Shown here: piece after piece, positions 53,587 to 63,244 of the stretch | Layout: each line of letters opens with the position of its first letter | How positions within the stretch are numbered: position 1 is the stretch's first letter | Assembly: GCF_004123905.1 (NCBI RefSeq) | Contig: NZ_MZXW01000016.1 | Coordinates: 620,001-684,000 of the forward strand | Direction: 5' to 3' | Length of the DNA stretch: 64,000 bases | DNA from: Bradyrhizobium betae | GTDB lineage: Bacteria; Pseudomonadota; Alphaproteobacteria; Rhizobiales; Xanthobacteraceae | Notes under the pieces: generated by a model | Seen by the model: the letters and a program-made list of their open reading frames with translations, nothing else | What the model was told of the DNA's origin: nothing | The model's database searches: none | Position numbers and translations under genes: made by a program

Positions 53587-54291
53587 ATGGATCCGATTTT
53601 AGTCTATGGCTTCCCGACGGGAAGCTCCATGGGACTCGTTGCGGCGCTCGAATGGCTGGGCAAGCCATATCGGTTGTGTCGCGTCGATATGTTGGGCGAG
53701 ATGCGGAGGCCGTCATACGCCCGAATCAATCCGCGACACGAGACGCCCGCGTTCATCACTGAGCAAGGCGCAGTGCTAACGGAAACGTTGGCGATCGCGG
53801 CCTGGCTCGAATCCAGGGATGTCGAACGGCGCATCAGCTTCGATCCGCTATCGCCGCAAGCCGATCGCATGCATCAGCTCATGGCGTTCGTGAATACTGG
53901 CTTTACGGCTGCCTTTGCGCCGCTCTGGGCCGCAATGGAAGCGAAAGCGATGGAGCCCGCCATGACGTCGGCTCTGCGGGAGTTTGGCAGGGCGAAAGTG
54001 ATCGAGCGCCACGACAAGCTCGAAGGGATGATCGAAGCGAGGGAATTCCTGCTCGGCGACCGGCCGACCCTTGCCGACGCCGTGCTGGCAGGTGTAGCGC
54101 GCTGGCTCGACTTCCACGCCGTCGCGGAAAGGCGCCGCTGGCCAAAGCTGGCGGCTTTGCGAGAGCGCCTCGAAGCTGATCCTGCCGTCGTCTACGCCAC
54201 TGCTTTGGAGAACGGAGATAGCAATCCGGGAGTCGGATTCTGCACAGGACATGCGGCGCTGGCCGACGTCACGGCGCGCTTCGGCAGATAA
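53587..54291 (+). CDS. Glutathione S-transferase family protein
   Basis: This 234-residue protein starts at ATG 53587. The N-terminal thioredoxin-like half has ILVYGFPTGSSMGLVAALEWLG, NPRHETPAFI and VLTETLAIAAWLES; the C-terminal helical half has LGDRPTLADAVLAGVARWLDF. The glutathione-activating Ser is probably in GSS. The regulator is divergent, and the 107-base gap has no obvious palindrome, although the pair suggests electrophile or redox induction. Confidence 0.88.
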   Translation: MDPILVYGFPTGSSMGLVAALEWLGKPYRLCRVDMLGEMRRPSYARINPRHETPAFITEQGAVLTETLAIAAWLESRDVERRISFDPLSPQADRMHQLMAFVNTGFTAAFAPLWAAMEAKAMEPAMTSALREFGRAKVIERHDKLEGMIEAREFLLGDRPTLADAVLAGVARWLDFHAVAERRRWPKLAALRERLEADPAVVYATALENGDSNPGVGFCTGHAALADVTARFGR

Positions 54292-54331
54292 GTGTCACCG
54301 CATAAGGAGGAGGGAGCTCGATCCGCTCCTC

Positions 54332-54865
54332 CTACTTCACCGGCCGCTTCTCGAGCTTGCGCGCGAGGGTCCTGCGATGCATCCCCAACCTTCGCGCCGC
54401 TTCCGAGATATTGAAATCGGTCTCGATCAGGGTCTGGTGGATGCGTTCCCATTCCAGCGTCTTGATCGAGGTCGGCCGCGCATCGAGGGCGACCTCGGCG
54501 TTGCCTTCGGCCTTGTTGAAGGCGGCTTCGATGTCGTCGGTGTTCGACGGCTTTGCCAGATAGTGGCAGGCGCCGAGCTTGATCGCTTCCACGGCGGTGG
54601 AGATGCTGGCAAAGCCTGTCAGCACCACGATCAGCATGTCAGGATCGTGCGTGTGCAGCAGCTCGACGCAGGCAAGACCAGAGGCGCCGCCGAGCTTGAG
54701 GTCGACCACGGCATGGCCGAAGGATCGCTCCTCCAGCACCTTGCGCACGTCCTCGATTGAAGCGGCCAGCACGACATCGTAGCCGCGGCGCTCGAATGAG
54801 CGTTTCAGCGTGCGCGCAAAGCCTTCATCGTCCTCGACGACGATGAGCGAACGGTCAGGCGTCAA
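54332..54865 (-). CDS. regR: Redox response regulator RegR (RegA/ActR/PrrA family)
   Basis: This 177-residue response regulator has acidic residues VVEDDEG, the phosphorylation Asp in VVDLKLGGASG, LTGFAS and K in AKPSN. The C-terminal Fis-type HTH is NISEAARRLGMHRRTLARKLEKRP, nearly invariant in this family. RegR-type regulators switch respiratory, nitrogen-fixation and photosynthesis genes with redox state; in Bradyrhizobium RegR activates the fixR-nifA operon. It overlaps the end of regS by 11 bases and is transcribed from the same operon. Confidence 0.95.
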   Translation of the reverse strand: MTPDRSLIVVEDDEGFARTLKRSFERRGYDVVLAASIEDVRKVLEERSFGHAVVDLKLGGASGLACVELLHTHDPDMLIVVLTGFASISTAVEAIKLGACHYLAKPSNTDDIEAAFNKAEGNAEVALDARPTSIKTLEWERIHQTLIETDFNISEAARRLGMHRRTLARKLEKRPVK

Positions 54866-56252
54866 AGCTGCCTCCGATCGCGAGCGTTGCGAGCGGCAGG
54901 GTCAGGCGGACGGTGGCGCCGCGCTTCCTGTGGTTCTCTGCGGTCACGCTGCCACCGAGCTTGCGCACGACGTTCACCACCAGGAACAGGCCAAGCCCGC
55001 CGCCGGCGCGGCCCTTGCTCGACTGGTAGGGCTTTCCGAGCTGCGTCAGCATTTCCGGCGCAAAGCCGGGGCCGCGGTCGCTGATCGCCAGCACCAGATT
55101 GTCGCCCTCGCGCTCGGCCACAAGCTCGACCCACTCGCGCGAGACCTCATAGGCGTTGTCGAGCACGTTGAAGATCACCTGCTTCAGCGCGATATCGGAG
55201 ACGATCGCGACGTCCTCGCCAAAGGTGTTGACGAAATAGAGCGTGCGGGCCGAGCGTGCGTCGCGCCACTCGTCGACCAGCGCCGTCACGAAAGCCGTCA
55301 CCGTGGTCGGCGACGAGCCTTCGCCGCGCGCCTCTCCCGCCGACACCAGGATGCCTGTGACGATCGTCTTGCAGCGCTGCAGCGAGGTTTCCATTTCCGA
55401 AAGATCCTCGGCGAGCTCCTGATCGGCGGCAAGATCGGGCATGCGGCGCCAGTCGCTGAGGATGACCGAGAGCGAGGCCAGCGGGGTGCCGAGCTCATGG
55501 GCTGCGCCGGAGGCGAGCAGACCCATGCGCACGATGTGGTCCTGCTCGGCGGCATGCTGCCGCAGCGCCGCCAGATGCGCGTCGCGCTCGCGCAAATTCC
55601 TGTTGATGCGGGTCACGAACACGACAAGCAGAATCGCGTTGAGTGCGAAGCCCAGGAGCATGCCGGCAACGGTGAGCGTATAGGTCTCGCTGAGCGGATT
55701 CGGCGGCAGATCGAGCGGCCGGTAGGCCAGCGTCAGCCAGACAAAACACGCGCAGGTCAGCGCCACCAGCGACCAGGTCGAGCGGGCGTCGAGCAGCACG
55801 GCCGCCAGTGTCACCTGGAGCAGGAACAGCGAGGTGAAGGGATTGGTGGCGCCGCCGCTGAGGTACAGCTGTGCGGTCAGCGCGGCGACGTCGAGCATCA
55901 GCGCGACCAGTAGCTCGTTGCTGGAGACGGCGGCGCGATGGCGCACCCAAACCAGGCTGGAGACGTTGAGCAGCACCAGCGCGCCGATCACCGCGCCCAT
56001 CCGCTCCAGGGGCAGGGGGATGCCGAGCCAGAAATGCACGCCGCCGATGGTCACGATCTGGCCGACCACAGCGGTCCAGCGCAGCTGGATCAGCAGCGCC
56101 ATGTTCTTGCGGTTGGTCTCGTCGTCCGTGGGAGCAGCGCCGATCAGCTCGCTGCGCGTGTCCGCCGGCGATTGCAGCGTGACGGCCAGCTCGCCAAGCG
56201 GTCGGGGAGGCGTTCTTCCGTCGTCAGGCCTGTTCGACGATCGTTCCAGCAT
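54855..56252 (-). CDS. regS: Redox-sensing histidine kinase RegS (RegB/ActS/PrrB family)
   Basis: This 465-residue membrane kinase has six hydrophobic segments in the N-terminal half, including the quinone-binding GGATNPFTSLFL, the H-box SGAAHELGTPLASLSV, the redox-active Cys in SLQRCKTIVTGIL, and N/G boxes NVLDNAYEVS and DRGPGFAPEM. It senses the quinone pool and thiol state, and phosphorylates RegR. ATG 56252 (GGGA upstream) overlaps the SURF1 gene by 29 bases; the frame continues to 56381, but inside SURF1. Confidence 0.94.
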   Translation of the reverse strand: MLERSSNRPDDGRTPPRPLGELAVTLQSPADTRSELIGAAPTDDETNRKNMALLIQLRWTAVVGQIVTIGGVHFWLGIPLPLERMGAVIGALVLLNVSSLVWVRHRAAVSSNELLVALMLDVAALTAQLYLSGGATNPFTSLFLLQVTLAAVLLDARSTWSLVALTCACFVWLTLAYRPLDLPPNPLSETYTLTVAGMLLGFALNAILLVVFVTRINRNLRERDAHLAALRQHAAEQDHIVRMGLLASGAAHELGTPLASLSVILSDWRRMPDLAADQELAEDLSEMETSLQRCKTIVTGILVSAGEARGEGSSPTTVTAFVTALVDEWRDARSARTLYFVNTFGEDVAIVSDIALKQVIFNVLDNAYEVSREWVELVAEREGDNLVLAISDRGPGFAPEMLTQLGKPYQSSKGRAGGGLGLFLVVNVVRKLGGSVTAENHRKRGATVRLTLPLATLAIGGSFDA

Positions 56253-57075
56253 CTGATCCCGTCCTGCGGGCGGCATCGCCGGCCGGTTCGTGGACGAAGC
56301 CGTTCCAGGGTTTCTTGCCGCGGAACAGCCCGCCGCCGAATGTGACGAGAAGTTTACCGGCCAGCATGAACGCCAGGGCAAACCACGTCAGCGCGTAGAT
56401 CAGGTGGTTATTGGGAAAGCGGATCACGGTCAATCCGCCGATTGGACCGCCGGTGGTTTGTGATCCGGCGTCGGCATCGACAAAAAAGGGCGCGACTTTG
56501 TCGAGCCCGCGCGCCGCGGCGATCGCGGCGACATCCCGCGAATACCAGCGGTTGTGCTGTGGCACGTTGTTGCGGAGGAATCCGCCCTTCGGCTCCGTGA
56601 TGCGCAGCAGGCCGGTGATCTCGACCCGGCCATCCGGATTATCGCCCTGGCGCGTCGATGCGTCGCGCCGCTCGGACGGCACGAAGCCGCGGTTGACCAG
56701 GACCAGCGTGCCGTCGTCGCGTTTGAGCGGCGTCAGCACCCAATAGCCGGGACCTTCCTCGGTGACAGCCTGAACCAGCGTCTCGTGGTCATGCAGGAAA
56801 CGGCCGGCGACGGTGACGTGCCTGTACTCGTCATTCGCAGTGGAGATCGCGGGCCACGCCGCGGGCGAGGGCGCCGGCTGGGCGGGGGCATGGACGCGTT
56901 GCTCGACGCGGTCGATCAGCGCCAGCTTCCAGGCGCGGCGCTCGATCTGCCAGATCCCGAGCGCAATCAGAACAGCAAAAGCCGTGAGCGAGAGGACCGT
57001 GAGCCACAGGCGCGGACGCGCAGCCCTTGCAGGCTCGCGCGCTTCGCTTTCCTCGGGTCTCACGGGATCGCTCAC
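56224..57075 (-). CDS. SURF1 family oxidase assembly protein
   Basis: The 283-residue product has the SURF1 layout: one membrane helix near residues 22-43 (LTVLSLTAFAVLIALGIWQIERRAWK), a periplasmic domain with YRHVTVAGRF and VLVNRGFVP, and a second helix near 222-246 preceded by NNHLIYALTWF. SURF1 helps insert haem into haem-copper oxidases; quinol-oxidase-specific SURF1 proteins are known in alphaproteobacteria. It overlaps cyoD (ATGA) and regS. Confidence 0.94.
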   Translation of the reverse strand: MSDPVRPEESEAREPARAARPRLWLTVLSLTAFAVLIALGIWQIERRAWKLALIDRVEQRVHAPAQPAPSPAAWPAISTANDEYRHVTVAGRFLHDHETLVQAVTEEGPGYWVLTPLKRDDGTLVLVNRGFVPSERRDASTRQGDNPDGRVEITGLLRITEPKGGFLRNNVPQHNRWYSRDVAAIAAARGLDKVAPFFVDADAGSQTTGGPIGGLTVIRFPNNHLIYALTWFALAFMLAGKLLVTFGGGLFRGKKPWNGFVHEPAGDAARRTGSDAGTIVEQA

Positions 57076-57452
57076 TTCATTCCCGTCATCTCGTGCATCG
57101 GCATCATGTTGCTATTGAGGTGGTTCATCACCCACAGCGAACCCGACAGCGCGATGACCACCATGACGATGGTGAAGATCAGCGCCATCATGCTCCAGCC
57201 GTTCTCGGACTTCGGGCTCATGTGCAGGAAGTAGATCATGTGCACGACGATCTGCACGACCGCGAAGGCCATGATGACCAGCGCGGTGATCTGCTTGCTC
57301 GGCAGCGCGCCGCTCATCACCAGCCAGAACGGGATCGCAGTCAGCACCACCGAGAGCACGAAGCCGAGCATGTAGCCCGAGAACGTACTGTGGGTGTGGC
57401 TGTCGCCGTGGTGATGATCGTCGGCGTGGGCGGCGCGGGTATCGGTGTTCAT
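57072..57452 (-). CDS. cyoD: Cytochrome bo3 quinol oxidase subunit IV
   Basis: This 126-residue subunit has three membrane helices (about 27-47, 55-77, 90-112) and the family pattern TFSGYMLGFVLSVVLTAIPFWLV, VQIVVHMIYFLHM, GSLWVMNHLNSN. The His-rich N-terminus (HADDHHHGDSHTHS) is unusual in density. ATG 57452 overlaps the cyoC stop by four bases, and its stop overlaps SURF1 likewise. Confidence 0.95.
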   Translation of the reverse strand: MNTDTRAAHADDHHHGDSHTHSTFSGYMLGFVLSVVLTAIPFWLVMSGALPSKQITALVIMAFAVVQIVVHMIYFLHMSPKSENGWSMMALIFTIVMVVIALSGSLWVMNHLNSNMMPMHEMTGMK

Positions 57453-58078
57453 CGCAGAACTCCCAGGAGATAGACGAAGGTGAAGACGCCGATCCAGACC
57501 ACGTCGAGGAAGTGCCAGAACATCGACAGGCACATCAGGCGGCGGCGGTTGGCTTCGATCAGGCCGAACTTGCCGACCTGCACCATCAGCGTCACCAGCC
57601 AGATCAGGCCGCAGGAGACGTGCAGGCCGTGGGTGCCGACCAGGGTGAAGAAGGCCGACAGGAAGGCACTGCGCTGCGGCGTCGCGCCCTCATGGATCAT
57701 GTGGGCGAACTCGGAGAGCTCGATGCCGATGAAGGCGAGGCCGAACAGACCGGTGATCGCCAGCCACATCTGCGTCTGGGCAATCTTGTTCTGCTGCATC
57801 GTCAGCATCGCAAAACCGTACGTGATCGACGACAGCAGCAGCATCGAGGTGTTGACCGCGACCAACGGCAGCTCGAACAGGTCCTTCGGCGCGGGCCCGG
57901 CGGCGTAGTTGGCGCCGAGCACGCCGAAGGCGGCGAACAGCATCGCAAAGATGAGGCAGTCGCTCATCAGATAGATCCAGAAGCCGAGCGAGGTGCTGTA
58001 GCCTTCCGGATGCGGGTGTTCGTCGGCGAGGTAGAAGACCGGCTCGCCGGTCGTCGAGGGATTGACAGCAACAGTCAT
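57449..58078 (-). CDS. cyoC: Cytochrome bo3 quinol oxidase subunit III
   Basis: This 209-residue subunit has five membrane helices. Markers: LGFWIYLMSDCLIFAMLFAAFGVL, INSSITYGFAML-type helix II (LLLSSITYGFAM), FIGIELSEFAHMIHEGATPQRSAFLSAFFTLVGTHGLHVSCGL and WHFLDVVWIGVFTFVYLLG. It is directly after cyoB (1 base) and overlaps cyoD by four. Confidence 0.96.
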   Translation of the reverse strand: MTVAVNPSTTGEPVFYLADEHPHPEGYSTSLGFWIYLMSDCLIFAMLFAAFGVLGANYAAGPAPKDLFELPLVAVNTSMLLLSSITYGFAMLTMQQNKIAQTQMWLAITGLFGLAFIGIELSEFAHMIHEGATPQRSAFLSAFFTLVGTHGLHVSCGLIWLVTLMVQVGKFGLIEANRRRLMCLSMFWHFLDVVWIGVFTFVYLLGVLR

Positions 58079-60076
58079 TTACTTGGCTCCGGCGAGCAGT
58101 TTGGTGCGCGCGTCCTCGGCCCGGATGACGTCTTCAGCCGGAATGTCGAAGTCGCGGTGATAGTTGAAGGTGTGACCGATCCCGACGGCGAGCATCGCGA
58201 TGAAGCTCACGGCTGCCAGCCACCAGATGTACCAGATCAGGCCGAAACCCATCGCGGTGGCGAGGCCGGCGAGGATGATTCCGGTGCCTGTGCTGCTGGG
58301 CATGTGGATCGGCTTGAACCCGGTGAGCGGACGCTGGTAGCCGCGCTTCTTCATGTCCCACCACGCGTCATTGTCGTGAACGACGGGGGTGAAGGCGAAG
58401 TTGTAGTCCGGCGGCGGCGAGGAGGTCGCCCATTCCAGCGTGCGCGCATCCCAGGGATCGCCGGTGACGTCCTTGAGCTGCTCGCGCTTGAGGAAAGAGA
58501 CCGCGAACTGCATCAGCATGCTGAGGATGCCAATGAAGACGAAGACGGCACCGATCGCGGCGATGACGAACCAGATCTGCAGGCTCGGATCGTCGAACAC
58601 GCGCAGGCGGCGGGTCACGCCCATCAGGCCGAGCACATAGAGCGGCATGAAGGCCATGTAGAAGCCGGTGACCCAGAACCAGAACGACATCTTGCCCCAG
58701 AACGGATCGAGCTTGAAGCCGAACGCCTTCGGGAACCAGTAGTTGATGCCGGCGAACGCGCCGAACACCACGCCGCCGATGATCACGTTGTGGAAGTGCG
58801 CGATCAGGAACAGGCTGTTGTGCAGGACGAAGTCGGCCGGCGGCACTGCGAGCAGAACGCCGGTCATGCCGCCGAGAACGAAGGTCAGCATGAAGGCGAT
58901 CGTCCACAGCATCGGCAGCTCGAAGCGGATACGGCCGCGATACATCGTGAACAGCCAGTTGAACATCTTCGCGCCCGTCGGGATCGAGATGATCATCGTG
59001 GTGATGCCGAAGAACGAGTTGACGCTGGCGCCCGAACCCATCGTGAAGAAGTGGTGCAGCCAGACCAAGTACGACAGGATGGTGATGACCACCGTGGCGT
59101 AGACCATCGAGGTGTAGCCGAACAGCCGCTTGCCGGAGAAGGTCGAGGTCACTTCCGAGAAGACGCCGAAGGCGGGGAGAACCAGGATGTAGACCTCGGG
59201 ATGGCCCCAGATCCAGATCAGGTTCACGTACATCATCGGGCTGCCGCCGAAGTCGTTCGTGAAGAAGTTGGTGCCGACGTAGCGGTCGAGCGAGAGCAGC
59301 GCGAGCACCACGGTCAGGACGGGGAAGGAGGCGACGATCAGGATGTTGGTGCAGAGCGAGGTCCAGGTGAACACCGGCATCCGCATCATGGTCATGCCGG
59401 GGCACCGCAGCTTGACGATGGTACAGATCAGGTTGATGCCGGATAAGGTCGTTCCGACGCCTGCGACCTGCAACGCCCAGATGTAATAGTCGACGCCGAC
59501 ATCAGGACTGTAACCGATATTCGACAGCGGCGGATAAGCCAACCAGCCGGTGCGGGCGAATTCGCCGATGAACAGGGAAGCCATCACCAGCACCGCGCCG
59601 CCGACCGTCATCCAGAAGCTGAAATTGTTCAGGAACGGGAACGAGACGTCGCGCGCGCCGATCTGGAGCGGCACGACATAGTTCATCAGGCCGGTGACAA
59701 ACGGCATCGCCACGAAGAAGATCATGATCACGCCGTGGGCGGTGAAGACCTGGTCGTAGTGATGGGAGGGGAGAAAGCCGTCGGAGCCGCCGAACGCGAG
59801 CGCCTGTTGCGCGCGCATCATGAGCGCGTCGGCGAAGCCGCGCAGCAGCATCACGATGCCGAGGATCATGTACATGATGCCGATGCGCTTGTGGTCGACG
59901 GTGGTGAACCACTCGCGCCACAGATAGCCCCAGAGCCGGAAATAGGTGACGCCGGCGAACAGCGTGATGCCGCCGAGCGCGACCATGACGAAGGTGCCGA
60001 CGAGGATCGGCTCGTGCAGCGGCAGCGAGTCGATACCGAGACGGCCGAAGATGAGCTTGAGAAGATCAGGAGACAT
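58079..60076 (-). CDS. cyoB: Cytochrome bo3 quinol oxidase subunit I
   Basis: This 665-residue catalytic subunit reduces O2 to water with quinol electrons and pumps protons. Haem-copper markers are intact: [14 protein letters not shown] (haem b ligand His), [15 protein letters not shown] (Cu-B His and cross-linked Tyr), [11 protein letters not shown] (two Cu-B His), [12 protein letters not shown] (haem ligands). The quinol-site residues known from E. coli CyoB are also present: Arg and Asp in RGFADALM, His and Gln in SHHYDQVF. The length and 15-helix pattern are normal. Confidence 0.97.
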   Translation of the reverse strand: MSPDLLKLIFGRLGIDSLPLHEPILVGTFVMVALGGITLFAGVTYFRLWGYLWREWFTTVDHKRIGIMYMILGIVMLLRGFADALMMRAQQALAFGGSDGFLPSHHYDQVFTAHGVIMIFFVAMPFVTGLMNYVVPLQIGARDVSFPFLNNFSFWMTVGGAVLVMASLFIGEFARTGWLAYPPLSNIGYSPDVGVDYYIWALQVAGVGTTLSGINLICTIVKLRCPGMTMMRMPVFTWTSLCTNILIVASFPVLTVVLALLSLDRYVGTNFFTNDFGGSPMMYVNLIWIWGHPEVYILVLPAFGVFSEVTSTFSGKRLFGYTSMVYATVVITILSYLVWLHHFFTMGSGASVNSFFGITTMIISIPTGAKMFNWLFTMYRGRIRFELPMLWTIAFMLTFVLGGMTGVLLAVPPADFVLHNSLFLIAHFHNVIIGGVVFGAFAGINYWFPKAFGFKLDPFWGKMSFWFWVTGFYMAFMPLYVLGLMGVTRRLRVFDDPSLQIWFVIAAIGAVFVFIGILSMLMQFAVSFLKREQLKDVTGDPWDARTLEWATSSPPPDYNFAFTPVVHDNDAWWDMKKRGYQRPLTGFKPIHMPSSTGTGIILAGLATAMGFGLIWYIWWLAAVSFIAMLAVGIGHTFNYHRDFDIPAEDVIRAEDARTKLLAGAK

Positions 60077-60087
60077 GCGAGCTCTCT

Positions 60088-61248
60088 TTAGGAGTCTGAC
60101 TTCGGACGCAGTCCGAGGAAGAAGGACGAGGACTTCAGCGGCGCGAAGGTCGGCCGCTTCAGGCCAGCGCCAGTGAGCGGCGCGGTGTCGAGGGGAGCCG
60201 TGATGGAGGCGGTGGTCTTGCCCTGCGGCGCATCCGGCGTGCAGGTGCCGGCGACGAAGGTCGGCTCCGGCCCAAACGCCGTACCGCGGCGGGCGTATTT
60301 GTCGTAGGCCAGCGGCAGGGTGTTGTTCAGGCCCTCATGGCCGGCGCCGCCCTTGGAGTCGATCGCCATCATCTCGCTCTGGCACATCTTGCCGGTCTCG
60401 ACACACATGTTGAGGATCAGGCGGTAGAGATCGGAATCGACCGTGCCGTAACGGCGCACCGGCTCGTTTTCGCTCGGCTTCTCGAGCTGGAGATAGTCGG
60501 CGCGGCCGAGCGAGCCGCCGGCGGATTTGGCGCTGGCGACCCAGGCGTCAAAGCCCTTGTCGTCGAGGCCCTGGAAGTTGAAGTGCATGCCGGAGAAGCC
60601 GGCGCCGCTGTAGTTCGCCGAGAAGCCCCGGTAGGTGCCGGTGTGGTTCACCACCGCGTGGAGCTTGGTCTCCATGCCCGGCATCGCGTAGATCTGACCG
60701 GCGAGCGCGGGGATGTAGAACGAGTTCATCACCGAAGAGGCGGTGATGCGGAAGTTGATCGGACGATCGACCGGAGCGGCCAGATCGTTGACGGTGGCAA
60801 TGCCGTAGTCCGGATAGATGAAGAGCCACTTCCAGTCGAGCGCGACGACGTCGACCTCTAGCGGAGCCTTGGACTGATCCACGGCGTGCTCCGCCTTGAT
60901 GCGGCCGAGCGTGCGATAGGGGTCGAGCAGATGCGTGCCCATCCAGGTCAGCGCGCCCAGGCAAATGATGATCAGCAGCGGCGCCGACCAGATCACCAGC
61001 TCGAGCTTGGTCGAGTGATCCCATTCCGGCTCGTAGCGGGCCGATGTGTTGGACTGGCGGTAGCGCCAGGCGAACAGCACCGTCAGCGCCATCACGGGGA
61101 CGACGATCAGGAGCATCAGGACGGTAGAGATGATGACGAGGTCGCGCTGTTGCGCCGCGATATCGCCGGCTGGCGCCAGCACGACGTAGTTGCAGCCGCT
61201 GAGCGCAACTGCCAGGGGTAGCAGCGCCAGGATCTTGAGACGGGACAC
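60088..61248 (-). CDS. cyoA: Cytochrome bo3 quinol oxidase subunit II
   Basis: This 386-residue lipoprotein subunit starts at GTG 61248 (AAAGG upstream), giving the lipoprotein signal [19 protein letters not shown] with lipobox LSGC. Two membrane helices follow (about 42-62 and 85-105), then the cupredoxin-like periplasmic domain with [17 protein letters not shown]. The Cu-A ligands of cytochrome c oxidases are missing, as expected for a quinol oxidase. A C-terminal extension of about 70 residues is longer than in E. coli. The frame is open to 61341, but that start lies in a palindrome. Confidence 0.95.
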   Translation of the reverse strand: MSRLKILALLPLAVALSGCNYVVLAPAGDIAAQQRDLVIISTVLMLLIVVPVMALTVLFAWRYRQSNTSARYEPEWDHSTKLELVIWSAPLLIIICLGALTWMGTHLLDPYRTLGRIKAEHAVDQSKAPLEVDVVALDWKWLFIYPDYGIATVNDLAAPVDRPINFRITASSVMNSFYIPALAGQIYAMPGMETKLHAVVNHTGTYRGFSANYSGAGFSGMHFNFQGLDDKGFDAWVASAKSAGGSLGRADYLQLEKPSENEPVRRYGTVDSDLYRLILNMCVETGKMCQSEMMAIDSKGGAGHEGLNNTLPLAYDKYARRGTAFGPEPTFVAGTCTPDAPQGKTTASITAPLDTAPLTGAGLKRPTFAPLKSSSFFLGLRPKSDS

Positions 61249-61316
61249 GGGCCGAGCCTTTGAAATGGGTTTCCGTTGCGGGGCCAACGGGTAGCTGCGG
61301 CGCAGCAATCCGGACA

Positions 61317-61337
61317 TTGGACAATTTGTCCAATGTT
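61317..61337. promoter_or_regulatory. 21-bp palindrome in the cyoA/MFS divergent promoter region
   Basis: CATTGGACAA (61317-61326) and TTGTCCAATG (61328-61337) form a perfect inverted repeat around one central T. It lies 69 bases before the cyoA start and 91 before the MFS start. It looks like an operator for a dimeric regulator; no regulator gene is adjacent apart from regSR at the far end of the operon. Confidence 0.65.
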
Positions 61338-61428
61338 GCACTGCGGAATGTTACGCCAGACAGGTCCGGATCGCCTGGCGCCCCGCCGGGCGGTCGGCTT
61401 TGGTTTTCAGGACGTTAAGGGCGCACGC

Positions 61429-62757
61429 ATGGCGACGGCACAGACCCCCGCAATGGCAGACATCCACTCGGGCGAGCACGGCCACGACCAGGCCAGTCCC
61501 GGCGAGATCGCCATCGGCGTCATCATCGGCCGCACCTCGGAATTCTTCGACTTTTTCGTCTACGCGATCGCCTCGGTGATCGTGTTTCCGCGCCTGGTGT
61601 TCCCGTTCACGAGCGAACTGACCGGCACTCTCTATTCCTTCATGATCTTCGCGCTGGCTTTCATGGCCCGGCCGCTCGGCACCGTCATTTTCATGACGGT
61701 CGACCGGGAGTACGGCAAGACGGCCAAGCTGGTCTCGGCGCTGTTCCTGCTCGGCACCGCCACCGTGGCGCTGGCGTTCCTGCCCGGCTATCACGACATC
61801 GGCAGCGCCGCGATCTGGCTCCTGGCGCTGGCGCGTATCGCGCAGGGTCTGGCCTGGGGTGGCGCCTGGGACGGCATGGCCTCGCTGCTGGCACTGAATG
61901 CACCGCCCTCGAAGCGCGGCTGGTACGCGATGGTGCCGCAGCTCGGCGCACCGCTCGGACTGATCGTGGCGAGCGCGCTGTTCGCCTATTTCGCCGGCAA
62001 CCTCTCGGCCGACGACTTCTTCGACTGGGGCTGGCGCTATCCGTTCTTCGTCGCCTTTGCGATCAACGTCGTGGCGCTGTTCGCCCGCCTGCGCATGGTG
62101 ACGACGGAGGAATATGCCACGCTGTTCGAAACCCGCGAATTGCAGCCCGCGCGCATCTCAGAGACGGTTGCGCGCGAAGGCCAGAACATCATGCTCGGCG
62201 CGTTCGCGCCGCTGGCGAGTTTTGCGCTGTTCCACATGGTCACGGTGTTTCCGCTGTCCTGGGTGTTCCTGTTCACCCGCGAAAGCCCGGTGCGTTTTTT
62301 GATCATCGAGATCGTCGCCGCCGTGTTCGGCGTCGGCGCCATCGTGCTCTCCGGCATCATCGCCGACCGTGTCGGCCGCAAGTCGCTGCTGATGGGATCG
62401 GCGATCGCGATCGCGATCTATAGCGGTTTTGCCCCGCAGCTGCTCGATGCCGGCGCGTTCGGTGAGACCATCTACATGGTGATCGGCTTCATCCTGCTGG
62501 GTCTGTCCTTCGGCCAGTCCTCGGGCGCGATCGCCTCGAACTTCAAGCAGGCCTACCGCTACACGGCCTCGGCGTTGACCTCTGACATGGCCTGGCTGTT
62601 CGGCGCCGGTTTCGCGCCGCTGGTGGCGCTGCTGCTCGCCACCAATCTCGGCGTTATCGCTTCGGGCGCGTATTTGCTCTCCGGCGCGTTCTGGACGCTG
62701 CTCGCGCTGTGGCTCAGCGGCCAGCGCGAGGCCGGCGATATGGATGCGGGCGCTTAA
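61429..62757 (+). CDS. MFS transporter (metabolite:H+ symporter type)
   Basis: This 442-residue membrane protein starts at ATG 61429 (AAGGG upstream). It has 12 hydrophobic segments and the metabolite:H+ symporter signatures: GVIIGRTSEFFDFFVYAIAS at the first helix, ALAFMARPLGTVIFMTVDREYGK, IAQGLAWGGAWDGMASLLALNAPPSKRGWY, and GIIADRVGRKSLLMG at mid-protein. Relatives carry citrate, ketoglutarate, shikimate or betaines; the substrate is unknown. A His-rich N-terminus (HSGEHGHDQ) precedes helix I. It is divergent from cyoA. Confidence 0.92.
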   Translation: MATAQTPAMADIHSGEHGHDQASPGEIAIGVIIGRTSEFFDFFVYAIASVIVFPRLVFPFTSELTGTLYSFMIFALAFMARPLGTVIFMTVDREYGKTAKLVSALFLLGTATVALAFLPGYHDIGSAAIWLLALARIAQGLAWGGAWDGMASLLALNAPPSKRGWYAMVPQLGAPLGLIVASALFAYFAGNLSADDFFDWGWRYPFFVAFAINVVALFARLRMVTTEEYATLFETRELQPARISETVAREGQNIMLGAFAPLASFALFHMVTVFPLSWVFLFTRESPVRFLIIEIVAAVFGVGAIVLSGIIADRVGRKSLLMGSAIAIAIYSGFAPQLLDAGAFGETIYMVIGFILLGLSFGQSSGAIASNFKQAYRYTASALTSDMAWLFGAGFAPLVALLLATNLGVIASGAYLLSGAFWTLLALWLSGQREAGDMDAGA

Positions 62758-62829
62758 AGAGCGCTCCGCGGACGGGAATAAAATTTTGGCCGGACGATCC
62801 TGTTTGCGGCGACGCAAGCAGGAGATCCC

Positions 62830-63225
62830 ATGAAAATCCGGTCCAATTCCGTCCACCAGCGCAGCTTTGCAAGTCTGACCTTTGCCGCCATCGCGATTGT
62901 TTGCTCGACCGGGCTTGCCCACGCCACCGGCAACGTCGCGCGCGGCCAGACGCTCTACAAGGGCTGCGCGGATTGTCATTCAATCAACGAGAATGCGGTC
63001 GGCCCGATGCACAAGGGCGTCGTCGGGCGCAAGGCGGGCAGCGTTCCCGGCTATGACTACTCGCCTGATCTGAAGAGCTCAGGGATTGTCTGGACCGAGG
63101 ACAATCTCGACAAATGGCTGGCCGGACCGCAGGCCATGGTTGCAGAAACCAAGATGTTTTTCGATGTGCCGGACCCGCAGGATCGCGCGGACATCATCGC
63201 GTATTTGAAGGAAAAGGCGCGGTAG
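62830..63225 (+). CDS. Class I cytochrome c, periplasmic
   Basis: This 131-residue protein starts at ATG 62830 (AGGAG 6 bases upstream). A signal peptide (FASLTFAAIAIVCSTGLAHA) is followed by a mature protein with the haem motif CADCH, NAVGPMHKGVVGRKAG and the axial Met in TKMFFDVPD. It is of the mitochondrial-type/c2 family that shuttles electrons between the bc1 complex and oxidases or reductases. It lies 72 bases beyond the MFS gene. Confidence 0.94.
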   Translation: MKIRSNSVHQRSFASLTFAAIAIVCSTGLAHATGNVARGQTLYKGCADCHSINENAVGPMHKGVVGRKAGSVPGYDYSPDLKSSGIVWTEDNLDKWLAGPQAMVAETKMFFDVPDPQDRADIIAYLKEKAR

Positions 63226-63244
63226 TTACGGCACGACCGTTTCG

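Noticed and set aside
57512..59446. Plus-strand open frame of 644 codons opposite cyoC/cyoB
   Set aside because: It is the His/Glu/Arg-rich shadow of the membrane subunits. The minus-strand oxidase genes are unambiguous.
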